Origin: Hyalella azteca | Lineage: Eukaryota; Arthropoda; Malacostraca; Amphipoda; Hyalellidae | NCBI RefSeq assembly: GCF_000764305.2 | Contig: NW_025936059.1 | Span: 246,387-310,386 of the forward strand | Direction of reading: 5' to 3' | DNA length: 64,000 nt | Part shown: piece by piece, positions 42,807 through 54,783 of the stretch | How positions within the stretch are numbered: the first letter of the stretch is position 1 | Layout of the letters: every line of letters begins with the position of its first letter | Notes under the pieces: model-generated | The model's database searches: none | What the model was told of the DNA's origin: nothing | The model's input: only the letters and a program-made list of their open reading frames with translations | Position numbers and translations under genes: made by a program

Positions 42807-44095
42807 CTGTCAACCGGGGCTACTCGGGGCGGGTGGGGTAACTCAGGACAGCCCACCGACATGGCGTAAAACTTTTAGTAGCAAAACGAATTGGAATAGT
42901 GCAAAACTAAATATAGTGGTGTAAATGTCAACATTTTTCCTATCTATGTAGTATAAAGGAAGTTCAAAAATACTACATTTACTAGCTTTGAAAAATTCCT
43001 GAAAAAAATGGTAAAATTTTTAAAAGTTATTTCTGCTAAGGTCTGTAGTAAAAAATATATTTGCCGTATTAAAAAATTTTGCTTAGAAAAAAGTGGCAGA
43101 TAAGTGTCAGCATAAAAACTTTATTTGCAGAATTTAATACCTCGAGCCAAAAAAAATAGCGGCCATTTCCACAAGGCGGGGCTATGCGGGACACCCCCCC
43201 AGGGCTTTTTGGGACACCCCCAAAAAGGCATTTACAGTAGAACCGCAGTTAGCAAAGGCTCCAGTTAAGAAAAAAATTGATTAAAAACAAAGAATATTGA
43301 TTACATTTACCTCGCTCAGTGAAAAAAATTTCACTTATCAAAAAATTAGTGCATCATCGATCATCACAAAATTGTGCATAGAATGTCATACATAGAATTG
43401 AGCATCAGGCATCATAGAATGAAAAGTAATCAACCTAAACTATGATTTATTTCTCCAAAACATATGATGGTTGTCACTAAAACATTCCTTTCTGTTTCAG
43501 GTATGTTTTTTTACGATCTTTTTTTTATAGTAAATTCACTTAACCCAATTAGAATGGTGTGAAATTACAAGCCATCCTGTAAGCTTACAGATATGGAAAA
43601 AATGCTATAAGGCTGCTGATATGAAGCTTGCAGTGGACAAGGTAGTTGAAATTCTCAATGGCCTGTTCATGGATAGGGCAATGTCACATCAATAATAAGG
43701 TAATTAATGTATATGGTAATATCACACCAATGAAGGAAAAACAAGTAAAAATCACAGAAAATGTCATTTATTCTGCCTCTACATCATATACAATCAAAGA
43801 GGAGGACTTCAGAGTACTGTTAGTATTGGATGAGTACACTCTGCATGCTTCAAATGTTTTAAAATGAAGTTTTAATCCAAGTGTCCCGAGTAGCCCTGTT
43901 CGATGGGGCTACTCGGGACACTCTTTTTTTTCTTCTGGCGTCTTGCAAATAGCATATGGAATTTTTTGGAGAAGCCATGTGATAGCCCTTGCAAAGAGCT
44001 TTAAAATGAGCCTAAACTTGTTTATGAAATGTTTCATGGTAAGAAGTTATGAATGAAAAATGTTGGAAATCGTCCCGAGTAGCCCCAGTTGACGG
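42807..44095 (+). mobile_element. 1.29-kb DNA element (family T), intact ends, copy 1
   Basis: Flanked by TA (42805-42806 and 44096-44097). Ends CTGTCAACCGGGGCTACTCG and, inverted, CCGTCAACTGGGGCTACTCG. Inside, 43567-43700 gives WKKCYKAADMKLAVDKVVE, resembling the start of the pipsqueak/CENP-B-type helix-turn-helix of pogo transposases, but no long frame is left. TA duplications and the HTH-like peptide point to a pogo/Tc1-group non-autonomous derivative. Two further copies lie at 45532-47941. Confidence 0.85.
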
Positions 44096-44299
44096 TACTT
44101 GTGCACTTTAAAACAATATGTGCACCTGGCTGCTTATATGCAATATATTATGATACGATGCTTGTATAATTGTTTTGATGATATTCCTGCACTTTAACAA
44201 TCAGTACATCTGTGTAAAGTTCAAATAAAGGATGACTCCAAGTAGATTTGAAAAATTACCCAAAACTGCCACCAATCCTCAACAAGGGAGAAATGAAAG

Positions 44300-45200
44300 C
44301 ATAATAAACAAATATTTATTGAACACTAGCAAATGAAAGGTTGAAAAAGGTCTTAGTTACTAAGCTAATTCAGAATGACTACAAAACTGAGCACAAGATA
44401 GGTAACACAGTAAAGACACAGTAATGGTAGTGGTAGTACACAGCAATGGTAGTACACAGCAATGGTGGTACACAGCAATGGTGGTACACAGCAATGGTAG
44501 TACACAGCAATGGTGGTACACAGCAATGGTGGTACACAGCAATGGTGGTACACAGCAATGGTGGTACACAGCAATGGTTGTTATTGTTTTGTGGTTCCCT
44601 GATCTCATTTTTATAAGAGACCCCCCCTCGTGCAAGTACAACACCACCAACAGGGGGTCGCTCCTGAGCTGTAGGGCCAAGGTTATGTGGTGGTGTCTGA
44701 GATCCTGCCAGAGCGAACATTCCAGGAGAATGTGAGTGATTGTGTGGGGAGCTCTCTGGCAAGATGGGCAGGTGTCTGTGTCTGCTTGGCCGATTTTGTT
44801 TTGCGTATGTTTGTAGTAAGGGGTGGCTAGGTGTACTCTCTCCAGTCTAGAGAGCTGATACACAGAGATACACATCACAGAGATACACAGCAATGGTGGT
44901 ACACGTACTAAGGACACAAGGTGCTGAAGGCAAACTACTGAAGACACTATATAATGAAGGCAAACTACTGAAGACACTATATGCTGAAGGCAATATGCGG
45001 ATGACACAGTCGACTGAAGGCATACAGTACATAAGTGAAAAACAGGAAGATGCACAGCATCAGCTGTGAGTGAACACACATGGTGGGTGTCGGAACTGGT
45101 AGACTTGAATAAATGGGGGACGTTCTCTAGAAGCTCCGCAATCATCGGCCTACATAGGATCTGTACTTGTTGGCAAGGCAAGAAATTGATCCTGTGGAAC
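44300..45200 (-). pseudogene. LINE C-terminal region carrying minisatellites
   Basis: The minus strand reads LSRLERVHLATPYYKHTQ, then the zinc knuckle CPSCQRAPHTITHILLEC, then LRSDPLLVVLYLHEGG, the usual end of a non-LTR polyprotein. Both flanks are low-complexity arrays: 16-bp units AGCAATGGTGGTACAC at 44421-44578 (once more at 44888-44903), and 30-bp units GAAGGCAAACTACTGAAGAC + ACTATATGCT at 44928-45025. The arrays account for the 280-codon open frame spanning 44360-45202; most of that frame is repeat, not protein. Confidence 0.6.
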
Positions 45201-45232
45201 AATGATGGTGAGCTAGTCTAATTACATGGATA

Positions 45233-45355
45233 ATTAGCAACACTATTAATTTAGCAATTTCAAAGGTTAGATTATGCACACAGAATTTATAATTGGCTGA
45301 TTGATTAACACTAATTTAGCAAGTTCAAAGGTTGAATTACACACACAGAATTATC
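45233..45355. repeat. diverged tandem duplication
   Basis: AACACTATTAATTTAGCAAT and AACACTAATTTAGCAAGTTC begin two related units with TTCAAAGGTT and CACACAGAATT. Confidence 0.55.
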
Positions 45356-45531
45356 CTATCTTCTATCTCCACTCCAACTCACCATGATGCAGTTGTTCTT
45401 ATTTTATTATTGCTTTTTTTCCTTACACCCCCTGGCCTTTACTCTTGTCAGCTTTCTCATCTCCCTCATTCTCTATGCACTCTCCAAAAATTGCTTTCCA
45501 TTCTCAGTCACCACTGTTGACAGACCCACTA

Positions 45532-47941
45532 CCATCAAACAAGGTAATAAAGGACGGGTGGGGTAAATCAGGACAGTCCTCTAACATTTCATAGAACTGT
45601 TCTAGCAACTAAACTAATGAAATATTGCAAAACTAAAAATAGTGGCATAAAATTCGACATTTTTCCTATGTAGCATAAAGCAAATTCTGAAGTCATACAT
45701 TTACTACCTCTGAAAAATCCCTGAAAAAAGTGTGAGAAATGAGATTTTGTAAGAGTACCTCTGCCAAGGTCTGTAGCAAATAAAATATTTACTGTATTAA
45801 ACAATATTACCTACATAAAAGTTGCACACAGGTGTTGGCTCTAAAACGTGACAAACAGAATTTGCATAGCTCCCTAAAAAATGGCAGCCATTTCCACAGG
45901 ACGGGGCAATTAGGGACACCCCTAAAAACACATTTACAGTAGAACCTCGATTAGCAACCTCCAGTTAACAAAAAAATTGGTCATTATATAAGTGTGCACT
46001 GTGCATAGTATGTCATAGATAGATTGTGCACTGGGCAACATAGAATAAAAAGTAATTAATCTAAACTATGATTTATTATTCCAAAAATATGATAATTGTC
46101 ACTAAAATATTCCTTTCTCTTTCGGGTATGTTTTTTTACAATCTTTTTTTCTTATAGTGAATTTAATTGACCCAATTAAAATATGAAAAATTACAAGCCA
46201 TCCTGTAAGCCTATAGATACAGAAGAAATGTTATATGGCTGCAGATATGGAGTTTGCATTGGATAAGGTCGTTGTGCAATGGACATTGCCAATGGCATGA
46301 CCATGGATACAGTAATATCACAACAAGTAAAAATCACAGAAAATGTCATTTATTCTACATCATCTACAAAGAAAGAGGAGGATTTCTGAGTACTGTCAAA
46401 CGAGGTAATAAGGGACAGTTTTGAGAGTTTTTTAATAACTTTTTACCATGAAACATTTCATAAACAAGTTTAGGCTCATTTTATAGCTCTTTGCGAGGGC
46501 TATCAAATAGCATCTTCAAAAAAAATTCCAAATGCTATTCACAAGGTGCCAGATGCAAGATAGAACTGTCCCAAATTTCCCCTGGGAACAGGTTTATCTG
46601 GGAAATAAAACTCAATTTTAGAATGTTTGAAGCATGCAGAGTGTACGCATCCATTACTAACTGAGTAACAGTACTCTGAATTCCTCCTCTTTCATTGTAA
46701 TGATGTAGATGTAGAATAAATGACATTTTCTGTGTTTTTACTTGTTTATCCTTTATTGATATGATATCACCATATTATTGATGTGATATTACCATATCCA
46801 TAAACATGCCATTGAGCATTTACAACACCCTTGTCCACTGCAAGCTTCATATCAGCAGCCATATAGCATTTCTTCTGTATCTGTAAGCTTACAGGATGGC
46901 TTGTGATTTCACACCATTTTAATTTGGTCTAGTGAATTCACTATGAAAAAAAGGATTGTAAAAAACACCTGAAACAGAAAAGAATGTTTTAGTAACAACC
47001 ATCATATGTTTTGGAGGAATAAATCATAGTTTAGGTTAATTATTTTACATTCTATGATGCCCAGTGCGCAATTCTATATATGACATGCTGTGCACAATTT
47101 TTTGATGACTGATAATGCATTAATTTTTTGATGAGTGAATTTTTTTGCTGAGCAAGGTAAATGTAATCAATTTTTTTGCTCTTAGTCAATTTTCTTGTTT
47201 ACTTGAGCCTTTGCTAACTGAGGTTAAACTGTAAATGCTTTTTTTGGGTGTCCTTTAATACCCTTTTTTTAATCCCTTTTTACCCCATCACACAAAAATG
47301 GCTGTCATTTTTTTGATGAGATGGGCAAATTCCGTCAATCGCGTTTTCAAGCCGATGCCTGTGTGCAACTTTTATGTAAGTAAAATTTTTTAATACAGCA
47401 AATATTTTTTTTCTCCAGACCTTAGTAGAGGTACTTTTCCAAAATTGCAATTTTCACACTTTTTTCAGCAATTTCTAGAGATAGTAGATGTATGATTTCT
47501 TAACTAGCTTTATAAATAATAGATAGTAAATAGGTTGAAGTTTATGCCACTATTTATAGTTTTGCAATATTTTGATTAGTTTGCTGCTACAACATTTCTA
47601 TGAAATGTGGGATGCGCATCCCTATTTACCCCGCCTGTCCCTTATAACCCCATTTGACAGTACTGTTAGTAATGGATGAGTACACTCTGCATGCTTCAAA
47701 CGTTTTAAAATTAAGTTTTATTTCAAGTGTTCCCAATTATCCCGTTCCCAGGGGTAATTTGGGATATTTCCATTTTGCATCTGGCACCTTATGAATAGCA
47801 TATAAAAATTTTTCAGAGATGCCAGGCAGTAGTTCTTGCAAAGTCCTTAAAAGTGAGCCCAAACTTGTTCATGAAATGTTTCATGGAAAGAAATTATTTA
47901 AAAAAAACTCTCAAAACTGTTCTTATTACCCTATTTGACAG
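45532..47941 (+). mobile_element. family T copy 2, interrupted by copy 3
   Basis: The left part 45532-46392 starts CCATCAAACAAGGTAATAAA; the right part 47663-47941 ends ATTACCCTATTTGACAG. TA precedes it (45530-45531); the right flank is AA, one base off. It has the same orientation as copy 1. The two parts join at GAGTACTGTTAG, the sequence copy 1 has unbroken at about 43812. Confidence 0.88.
46393..47660 (-). mobile_element. family T copy 3, nested in copy 2
   Basis: 1268 bp, inverted relative to copies 1 and 2. Ends CTGTCAAACGAGGTAATAAG and, inverted, CTGTCAAATGGGGTTATAAG. TA duplications are exact (46391-46392 and 47661-47662). An HTH-like peptide (CYMAADMKLAVDK) is present on the minus strand at about 46850. 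Confidence 0.92.
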
Positions 47942-49429
47942 AATCTTTGCATTCCATTTGTCTCCCATTTGCTCATACATCACACCACCTTCCTCATCCC
48001 TCTCATCCAGTATCACTCTCATAATTTCCAGTCTCTCCCGCTCATATGCATCACACTCCATCATCAGGTGCTCCACAGTTTCTCTCTCCCCTTGGTCACA
48101 CATGAAACAAATATCCTCACTTCTTTCATTCCACCTGTATGTCCGTGCATTCACACTCAAAGCATTTGCTCTCACACAGAACATTAGGTCTCCACCTCTA
48201 CTTCCAATCCATCATATATGTACTCATAATTTGGCATCTCTTTTATCTTGTACAATCTCAGGCTGTCTGTTCTTTCCATTTCTTGCTTCCAAACTCTTGA
48301 ACCACATGATTTCACTCTTTTCTATTTCCTTCTTCCATTCTTTGACATCCCATTTAATCCATGCATGTTGCACCCTGTACTGTAATCATCCATTCCTCTC
48401 TTGGCCTATTATTCCCAGGGCAAGTTCATGTTTCATGTAACTCACACTTTCGTACAATTGCATGACATTTGCATTCCCATTTGCTCACTCTCAAGTTCCG
48501 CAGATACATCTTACATGCTTTCTGTACATCATCCATTCTTTCCAGTGTACTTTATATCTTGATGCTGCTTTCATTCTTCTCTCTCTAAACATACTCTATC
48601 CCATATCGCCTCTTAAAGCCTCCACCGCAGTTCATCTTAGGGCTCCAGAGCCAGTCTAGCTATCCTATTTGCCATCATTCCACACAATAACGTGGAAACC
48701 AATCTGACTATATGGGTCTGTCCACAGAAGCAATATGAAATTATTTTTTGATTATTCACTTAAGAGTGCTATCTAGTTGTATTGTGTTGTTGCAACTACT
48801 CTTTTAATTTCTGAGTCAACTTAAGAGCTTAGTCCATAAGGCCAAAAATGGAGCAATCATGAGTTTTGTTACAAAGTATGACTGATGAGAAGATAGTGAG
48901 ATCTTTTCCTGACTTGTGCTCCAGTCAACCCACAGGCACCTAAGATATGGACATACCTTATTTAGTCCAAGGTAAGGATAAAAAAAATTGGATCATTTTT
49001 TTCTGTGGGTTGCATGTTGTTTGAGCAGCTCAATTAAACATTCATTTATTATATTCTAATTTATATCATGAATTACAAGACTTTAGACATTGCATTGATT
49101 TATTTTGATGTTTTTTTAACCACTCAATTAGTAAAATTCGTAAAACTCATTGTATTAGGAAAAAAATGACCATCCTGTATTAGAAATAGTTTATGTATTA
49201 TTTAATCTTAACTCTAACCTGTATTGAATTTTCATTTTGAGGAACAGTCCAAAGAGTGATATATTCAATGGATATTTATTTATTTAAATTGATTTTTAAG
49301 ACGTGTTTAATAATTTAGATAACATCATGTGATATGCTGATCAAATATGAGAAGGTGGTAAGGTAAAAATGTATATATAAATGTCAAAACAGAATGTCAT
49401 TGCTTTGATTAACTGACCAACTATTCATG

Positions 49430-51699
49430 CAGTTAAAATTGAAGACCTGATTGGCACACCTAGCACCTTTGACTTCAGAAACCAGGAAGAGGAAGAAACG
49501 ACAACAAGCTTGTGTCCTGAGGAAGAGTGTGATGACATTTCTTTTAAGGATGAGCCCATGGACTACTTTTTACAGGTAATATTACCAAATTGCAGTTATT
49601 CAGTGGTAATTTAATTGTCTTTGATCGGTTACAAAAAAAATTACTAACACAGTGTAGTTTCCGCCTGGAACATAATGATATTTTTCTATCTTGTCTTAGT
49701 CTATTTAATCAGTTGAGTAATTTTCTTGTAGACTGACTCTGACCACGAGATTTTGAAGCCAGAAAATTATTTTGCTGGCTTCTCTCCTCCTACTGGGAGT
49801 CTTGGAGCTGCAAGGGAAGCAAGCTTGATTGAGCAACTCTTCAGTTGTGAGTCTGGAGTGACATCTCGTGTACAGTGCAGCTTGAATGATGCAATAGGCA
49901 CAATGTCGAAGAACAGGCCAGAAAAAAGAGCATCGTCACCTGCACTTCAGGAGCCCTGCAGAAAAAAACAAATCGATTCTAAATTGATTTATTTCATGTT
50001 CAGGATGTTATCAAGACAAGGAGTGAAGTTGAGGCGCTGGCACCAGGATGACATGGAAAAAGCTCTTGCAGCATGTTGGGGAGAAGAGCTCACTGTTTCT
50101 GCTGCTGCTTGCATCTTTAAAGTTCCTCGCCGCACACTCTCAGATCGCCTGAATAGGCTTAGAGGGACAAATAATGCGCCTGACGCAATGTCTACCACAT
50201 TGTCGCCAAGCGTTGATGCTGAGCTTGGCAAGATCAAGCGACAAAGAATGAAACTGAGGTGCTGGCACCAGGAAGACATGGAAAAAGCTCTGGCAGCATG
50301 TTGGGGTAAGGGGCTCACTGCATCTGCTGCATCTCGCATGTTTAACGTTCCTTGCCGCACACTCTCAAAACGCCTGAATATTTTTAGAGGGACAGATAGT
50401 GCGCCTGACGCAATGTCTACTACATTGTCACCAAGCGTTGATGCTGAGCTTGGCAAGATCGAGCAAAAAAGAACCAAACTGAGGCGTTGGCAGCAGGACG
50501 ACATGGAGAAAGCTTTTGTCGCTTGTAGAGAGCAGGGGCTCACTGCTTCTGCTGCAGCTCGCATGTTTAACGTTCCTCGCCGCACACTCTCAGATCGCTT
50601 GAATGTGAAGGTGAAAATTGATTGCGTGCCTGGCAGATCTACTGCACTGTCGGCCGAGCAAGAAGTTCAGCTCTGCCAGTACATCGAGTATATGCGTAAT
50701 CAAGGTAAAAGTGGTTGACAGTTGGTTTAGTACCGTAAACGGACCAGGTATCTATCCTTTTGTCCTTTATTTTAAAAACCGCTATCTCCTGGGACGATTG
50801 GTTGGTGGCTCAAATTTTGCATGAGAAACCCTGAGATGTCAAAGGTCAAAAAGGGTCCTAGCTTGGATCATCGCTGCAAACTTGTTGCAGCCATTGAAAA
50901 TATTAAGAACTATTTCAATTTGTTGCATGGTGTCCTAGCTGAAAATAATTTAAGTAAGCGCCCTCAAGACATTTATTACTGTGATGATTGTGTAATCGAT
51001 TTCAACAAGTCCTCGAAACAAGTTACCGTGCCACTTCGAATGAGGACTTCACCTTCTCTGCAAGAAGCATCAAGTGAACATGTCAGTGTTCAATGCTGTG
51101 TTTCAGCGACCGGCTTGGCTATGTCTCCAATGATAATATTTAAGTCAGAATTTCCAAGAGATAACTACCTTTCAGAAGGACCAGTTGGAGCTCTATATGG
51201 CAAACAAGCCAACGGCGTCATGGAGTCCGAGCTTTTCCTGTATTGGTTCAAACAGATATTCTTGATAAATGCTCGGCCTACAGAAAGCAAGCCTGTTCTG
51301 CTGCTCCTCGATAGTCGCGCCTTACACTGCTCTCCTGAACTGATAGATTGCGCCAGGCAGAACAACGTCGTCCTGTTGGCCTCACAATCTCATGCCATGC
51401 ATCTCTCGCAGCCCCTAGACGTGGTCGTCTATAAATCGTTCAATGTCGCTTTATCCACACTTGTGGAGCGTGGGCAATCCTTACAGGGCCACTTATGGAT
51501 AGCGAAATGTGAACATGTGCCTCGAATCGTCAAAAAAGCTTTTGAAAACTCAATGACGAAATGCAACATCAAGGCTGGTTTCCGGAAGTGTGGTATTCAT
51601 CCTTTCAACCCGAATGCAATTAATAAGTCTCAACTGTACAAGAATCAGGTGATCTCCAGGGATGATATAGATTTATCTATAAACTTGGGAGATCTTTAA
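49430..51699 (+). pseudogene. pogo/Tigger-like transposase with three pipsqueak HTH units
   Basis: Exon-like blocks: IEDLIGTPSTFDF...MDYFLQ ending CAG|GTAATATT (about 49575); TDSDHEILKPENYFAGF...EPCRKKQ after TTTTCTTGTAG (about 49732); and a long block after TTCATGTTCAG (about 50003). The last holds three units of 75 residues (225 bp; KLRRW starts 50026, 50251 and 50476) with DMEKALAACW and VPRRTLSDRLN, the pipsqueak HTH pattern. The third leads into LSAEQEVQLCQYIEYM, as in pogo proteins. Stops and frameshifts fill 50716-50815, where a second DNA-binding (CENP-B-type) domain belongs; only GWWLKFCMRNPEMS is legible. From 50821 an open DDE_1-type domain follows: IYYCDDCVIDFN, VLLLLDSRALHCSPELID, LSQPLDVVVYKSF, FRKCGIHPFNPNAI, ending at 51699. 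All three acidic positions appear to be Asp. Transposon or decayed domesticated gene are both possible. Confidence 0.8.
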
Positions 51700-52742
51700 A
51701 GGAACTATCAAGAGCAGCCAGGATGGAGGCTGCCAAATGCTCGTCATTGCTTGTTGTTTGTTGCTCCGCAGTCTTACCTGACTATATTTATGGCAGGAAA
51801 TTTCTTTATTCAAATCGTCTGCGAGTATGATCGACCTCTACCATTAGGAGAAATCCATATTGTAGTAAATGCCCTCTTGATCCTCGAGATGCACGCTGTT
51901 TTGTAAAGTGATCGTTTTTTAGCGAGCGCGCTTTTAAGTGATATTGCATTATTACACGATTTTTTGAGCAAGTGTGCTTTTAAGCGATATAGCATTATTA
52001 ACAATTTATCCTCGCGTTTTGTGCAATGATTTCAATTAAAAATATTTCAAACTTCACCATATAAAAATCTAATTGGGAGATATTTTGTTTGTTGATATAC
52101 TATTTGCTTGTTTTAAGTTTGTTGCATAAAGAAGAAGTCACAATCTTGGTTCATTGCAAAAACGAAGCGCAAACTTTGTGGATCAGTAGTCAGTGGAAAC
52201 ATGTTGCTTTTCCAAAAATATTACCCTGTAATTTTCAGTTTACTGCATTTTTACACATTGGCGGAGAATCTTGCATTTATTATATGTCTGGGAAGAAAGT
52301 TACTATTTATTTACTTCCTCTTAATTAGGCATGAATAATGTGACATATTTGCTATGGCTGCATTGCGAAGATGATTCTTATTTGCTTAGAGTGAATTAAT
52401 CATGTAGGAATTGACACCTAATCCTTACATAAATTTAACCATGTCTGGTGACTTAAGCTTTAATTTCTCCTATTGACGCTTTTGAATCAATAACTCATAT
52501 CAAAGCTAAAATGACTTGAGATGCATTAAACTCTATGGCAACTCATTCTGATTAAATCACAGAGGCATTAGAAAGAGCATTATAATTTTGATCAACGTTT
52601 GTCATTAATTTGACCGGCTATCCCACAGCATTTCAATGTAAATGTCCTCTTGAAAATACAGAAGTAAGGAATTGAAGTGGTGAAAAATCGAAAGATGTTA
52701 ACTGTTGGGACGTGAATGTGCGAGGAAGCTTTGCATCAACCT
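51700..52742. other. downstream flank of the transposase
   Basis: AT-rich, no gene. Sequence from GCATTTCAATGTAAATGTCC (about 52628) onward is shared with copy 1 from 25669. Confidence 0.6.
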
Positions 52743-53024
52743 TGTCACACTTAATTTAACTGTATGACACACTTAATAGCACTGCATGACACACTTCATA
52801 GGACTGCATGACACACTTCGTAGGACTGCATGACGCACTACATAGGACTGCATGACGCACTACATAGGACTGCATGACACACTTCATAGGACTGCATGAC
52901 GCACTACATAGGACTGCATGACGCACTACATAGGACTGCATGTCACACTTCATGGGACTGCAGGACACACTTCATATGACTGCCAGACACACTTAATAGG
53001 ACTGCATGACACACTACATAGGAC
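52743..53024. repeat. 22-bp satellite array, copy 2, left part
   Basis: Matches 25790-26070 almost base for base, then ends at the adapter. Confidence 0.93.
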
Positions 53025-53062
53025 CTGTCTCTTATACACATCTAGATGTGTATAAGAGACAG
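53025..53062. other. sequencing artefact: Nextera mate-pair junction adapter
   Basis: Same 38-bp head-to-head mosaic end as at 26206-26243. Satellite lies to the left and unrelated repeat B sequence to the right, so the join is not evidence of genomic adjacency. Confidence 0.95.
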
Positions 53063-53083
53063 ATAATGTTGATGTTAGTTATA

Positions 53084-53580
53084 CTTACATGGAGGAGTGC
53101 AGCCAAGCACCACCAATTTTGTGCACCAATAAGCCCTGATCGAACACATTGGATCTCTCTGGACATCCACCAATCAGCCGTGAATGAAACCTGCTATCCA
53201 GAGCTGACCCTTGACATCATTCTGTTTTGAATATTTTGAGCTCTACACCCCTCACTGCCGGCTGTTTCTCTTAAAGGCTGATTGGTCTGATTCAATTGAT
53301 TCATGCTGGACATCCACCAATCAGCCATGAATGAAACCTGCTATCCAGAGCTGACCCTTGACATCATTCTGCTTTGAATATTTTTAGTTCTACACCCCTC
53401 ACCGCCGGCTGTTTCTCCTAAAGGCTGATTGGTCTAATTCAATTGATTCATTCTGTCTGGTTACTTTCGGTTGCCTGTACGATTGCCCAGAATTGTTGAA
53501 GTCTACGTTCCAAAAGGCAGGAATCATGATGTTCCATTACATCCAGGGCAGTGATGGTCATTGGCAGGTAACCCTTACAT
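53084..53580 (-). repeat. repeat B fragment with a 147-bp tandem duplication
   Basis: Starts with the repeat B block GGATCTCTCTGGACATCCAC. The unit from 53161 is repeated from 53308 (CCACCAATCAGCC, CCAGAGCTGACCCTTGACAT, AAGGCTGATTGGTCT). It ends with the CCATTACATCCAGGGCAGTG block. Confidence 0.65.
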
Positions 53581-53589
53581 GACCAGGAC

Positions 53590-54355
53590 CGCGTTAAAAA
53601 GACAGCTTGCAGACAAGAAGGCAAGTGCACTGCAAGTTCTCACTTTCAAGACATGAGCATTGGACTTCATGCAGGCTGTAGTCCAAAAACTACTGGACAA
53701 GAGCCCTATCAGGTATGGCCTTGATAGGAACCTGAGATGGCTGGTGCCAAAAGTCTTCATCAAGAACAACTGTAAGGAAGCCCTCAAGACACAGTTGAAG
53801 AACTGTCTCACTTTGATTGTTGATGCCTAGAGATTCCTTAACACAGATGTGGATGGTGTTGTGCAATGAGATATGCAACTTTAGAGATGAATCACAACAT
53901 TGCAGTGAACTGAACGCTCAATTTCAAGCATTTTCAACTTCTGATCGACTGGACACTTTTTGGCATGCCATTCTGTCAAAGAGCACTTTTTGGCATGCCA
54001 TTCTGTCAAAGATGACCATCACCAAGAAGATGCTGCTTGCAGCTGGTAGTGCCAAAACCGCCTACAATACTTATTTGGCAGAAGAGAAAGAGCAGAATGC
54101 GAAGGCCCAGAAAACCCAGAAGAGAAAGTCTTTGTTGGATGAGCTAGATGAACTGAAGAAGAAGAAGAGGCGAACGGAGGAGGGCATCAAGGCGCTTGAG
54201 CAAGCAGCAGATGAACATGCAGAAGCAATGTAGAGAAAGGGGGATTTAAAAATTATCAAAAAGTTCAACGCCCTGAGGCCATCTTTGAAAACAAAGCTAG
54301 ACACTCTTGAACTGAACATTAAAGAAAAAGTTGATGAAATAGCTGCCAGTTGAAT
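53590..54355 (+). pseudogene. decayed transposon-type protein with coiled-coil C-terminus
   Basis: Legible stretches in order: DFMQAVVQKLLDKSPIRYGL, LRWLVPKVF and LKNCLTLIVDA. A 30-bp tandem duplication of TTTTTGGCATGCCATTCTGT lies at about 53957-54017. Then comes a 70-codon open run, KMLLAAGSAKTAYNTYLAEE and LLDELDELKKKKRRTEEGIK, with strong heptad character, and a stop near 54230. The layout (xKLLxKSPxxY, then a Lys/Glu-rich coiled coil) recalls a widespread uncharacterised animal protein family that I associate with hAT-type elements. That link is from memory and weak. Both borders are suspect because an adapter and an N enclose the block. Confidence 0.4.
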
Positions 54356-54602
54356 GTTCGGGTAGTGGTGTTGAAGAATGTCCTGAACTGTATTGACATT
54401 ATCATGTAGAATCTTGTGTGCATTACTCAATATTTGTTGTGATTTGAAACTATTGAATTCATAATAATACCAGTGTGAGCTTGATTTTCAGATATGTGTC
54501 ATTTTTGTTCCTCTTTGTCTGCCTGCTCTATGCATTTACATGTTTGCTATTTATCAACTTTAGGAGATGATAGAATATGCACGATTAGTCTTTGTTATGC
54601 TN

Positions 54603-54783
54603 TCATATGACTGCATAGCACGCTTCATTTAACTGCATGACACACTTAATTTAACTGCATGACACACTTCATTTAACTGCATGACACACTTAATTTAACT
54701 GCATGACACACTTCATTTAACTGCATGACACTCTTCATTTAACTGTATGACACATGTCATATGACTGCATGACACTTCATAGA
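54603..54783. repeat. 22-bp satellite array, copy 2, right part
   Basis: Resumes directly after the N at 54602 with AACTGCATGACACACTTCAT + TT units and passes into GCCGTCCTGCCGAGACTCGA, as copy 1 does at 28484. Confidence 0.92.

Larger units (their letters stand above)
45380..48650 (-). pseudogene. LINE-E C-terminus and 3' UTR, split by nested elements
   Basis: Upstream part at 48640-47942 (minus): KWDVKEWKKEIEKSEIMW, TLMFCVRANALSVNARTYRW, the zinc knuckle CFMCDQGERETVEHLMMEC, and MGDKWNAK. There family T copy 2 interrupts. On the far side (45529 downward) the frame resumes as VGLSTVVTENGKQFLESA with a stop, then a purine-rich 3' UTR. The split protein reads on across a TA target, so the element inserted into the LINE. 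Other frameshifts make the LINE inactive. The clade is not certain. Confidence 0.7.

Noticed and set aside
44360..45202. Single 280-codon minus-strand gene
   Set aside because: Both ends are translated minisatellite; only the middle 90 or so codons are LINE-like.
47853..48440. 195-codon plus-strand Ser-rich ORF
   Set aside because: It is the antisense of the LINE-E zinc-knuckle region, which has a recognisable C-x2-C...H-x4-C motif on the minus strand.
53006..53230. Open frame of 74 codons across the second adapter
   Set aside because: Its central peptide comes from the synthetic mosaic-end sequence; the frame is an artefact.
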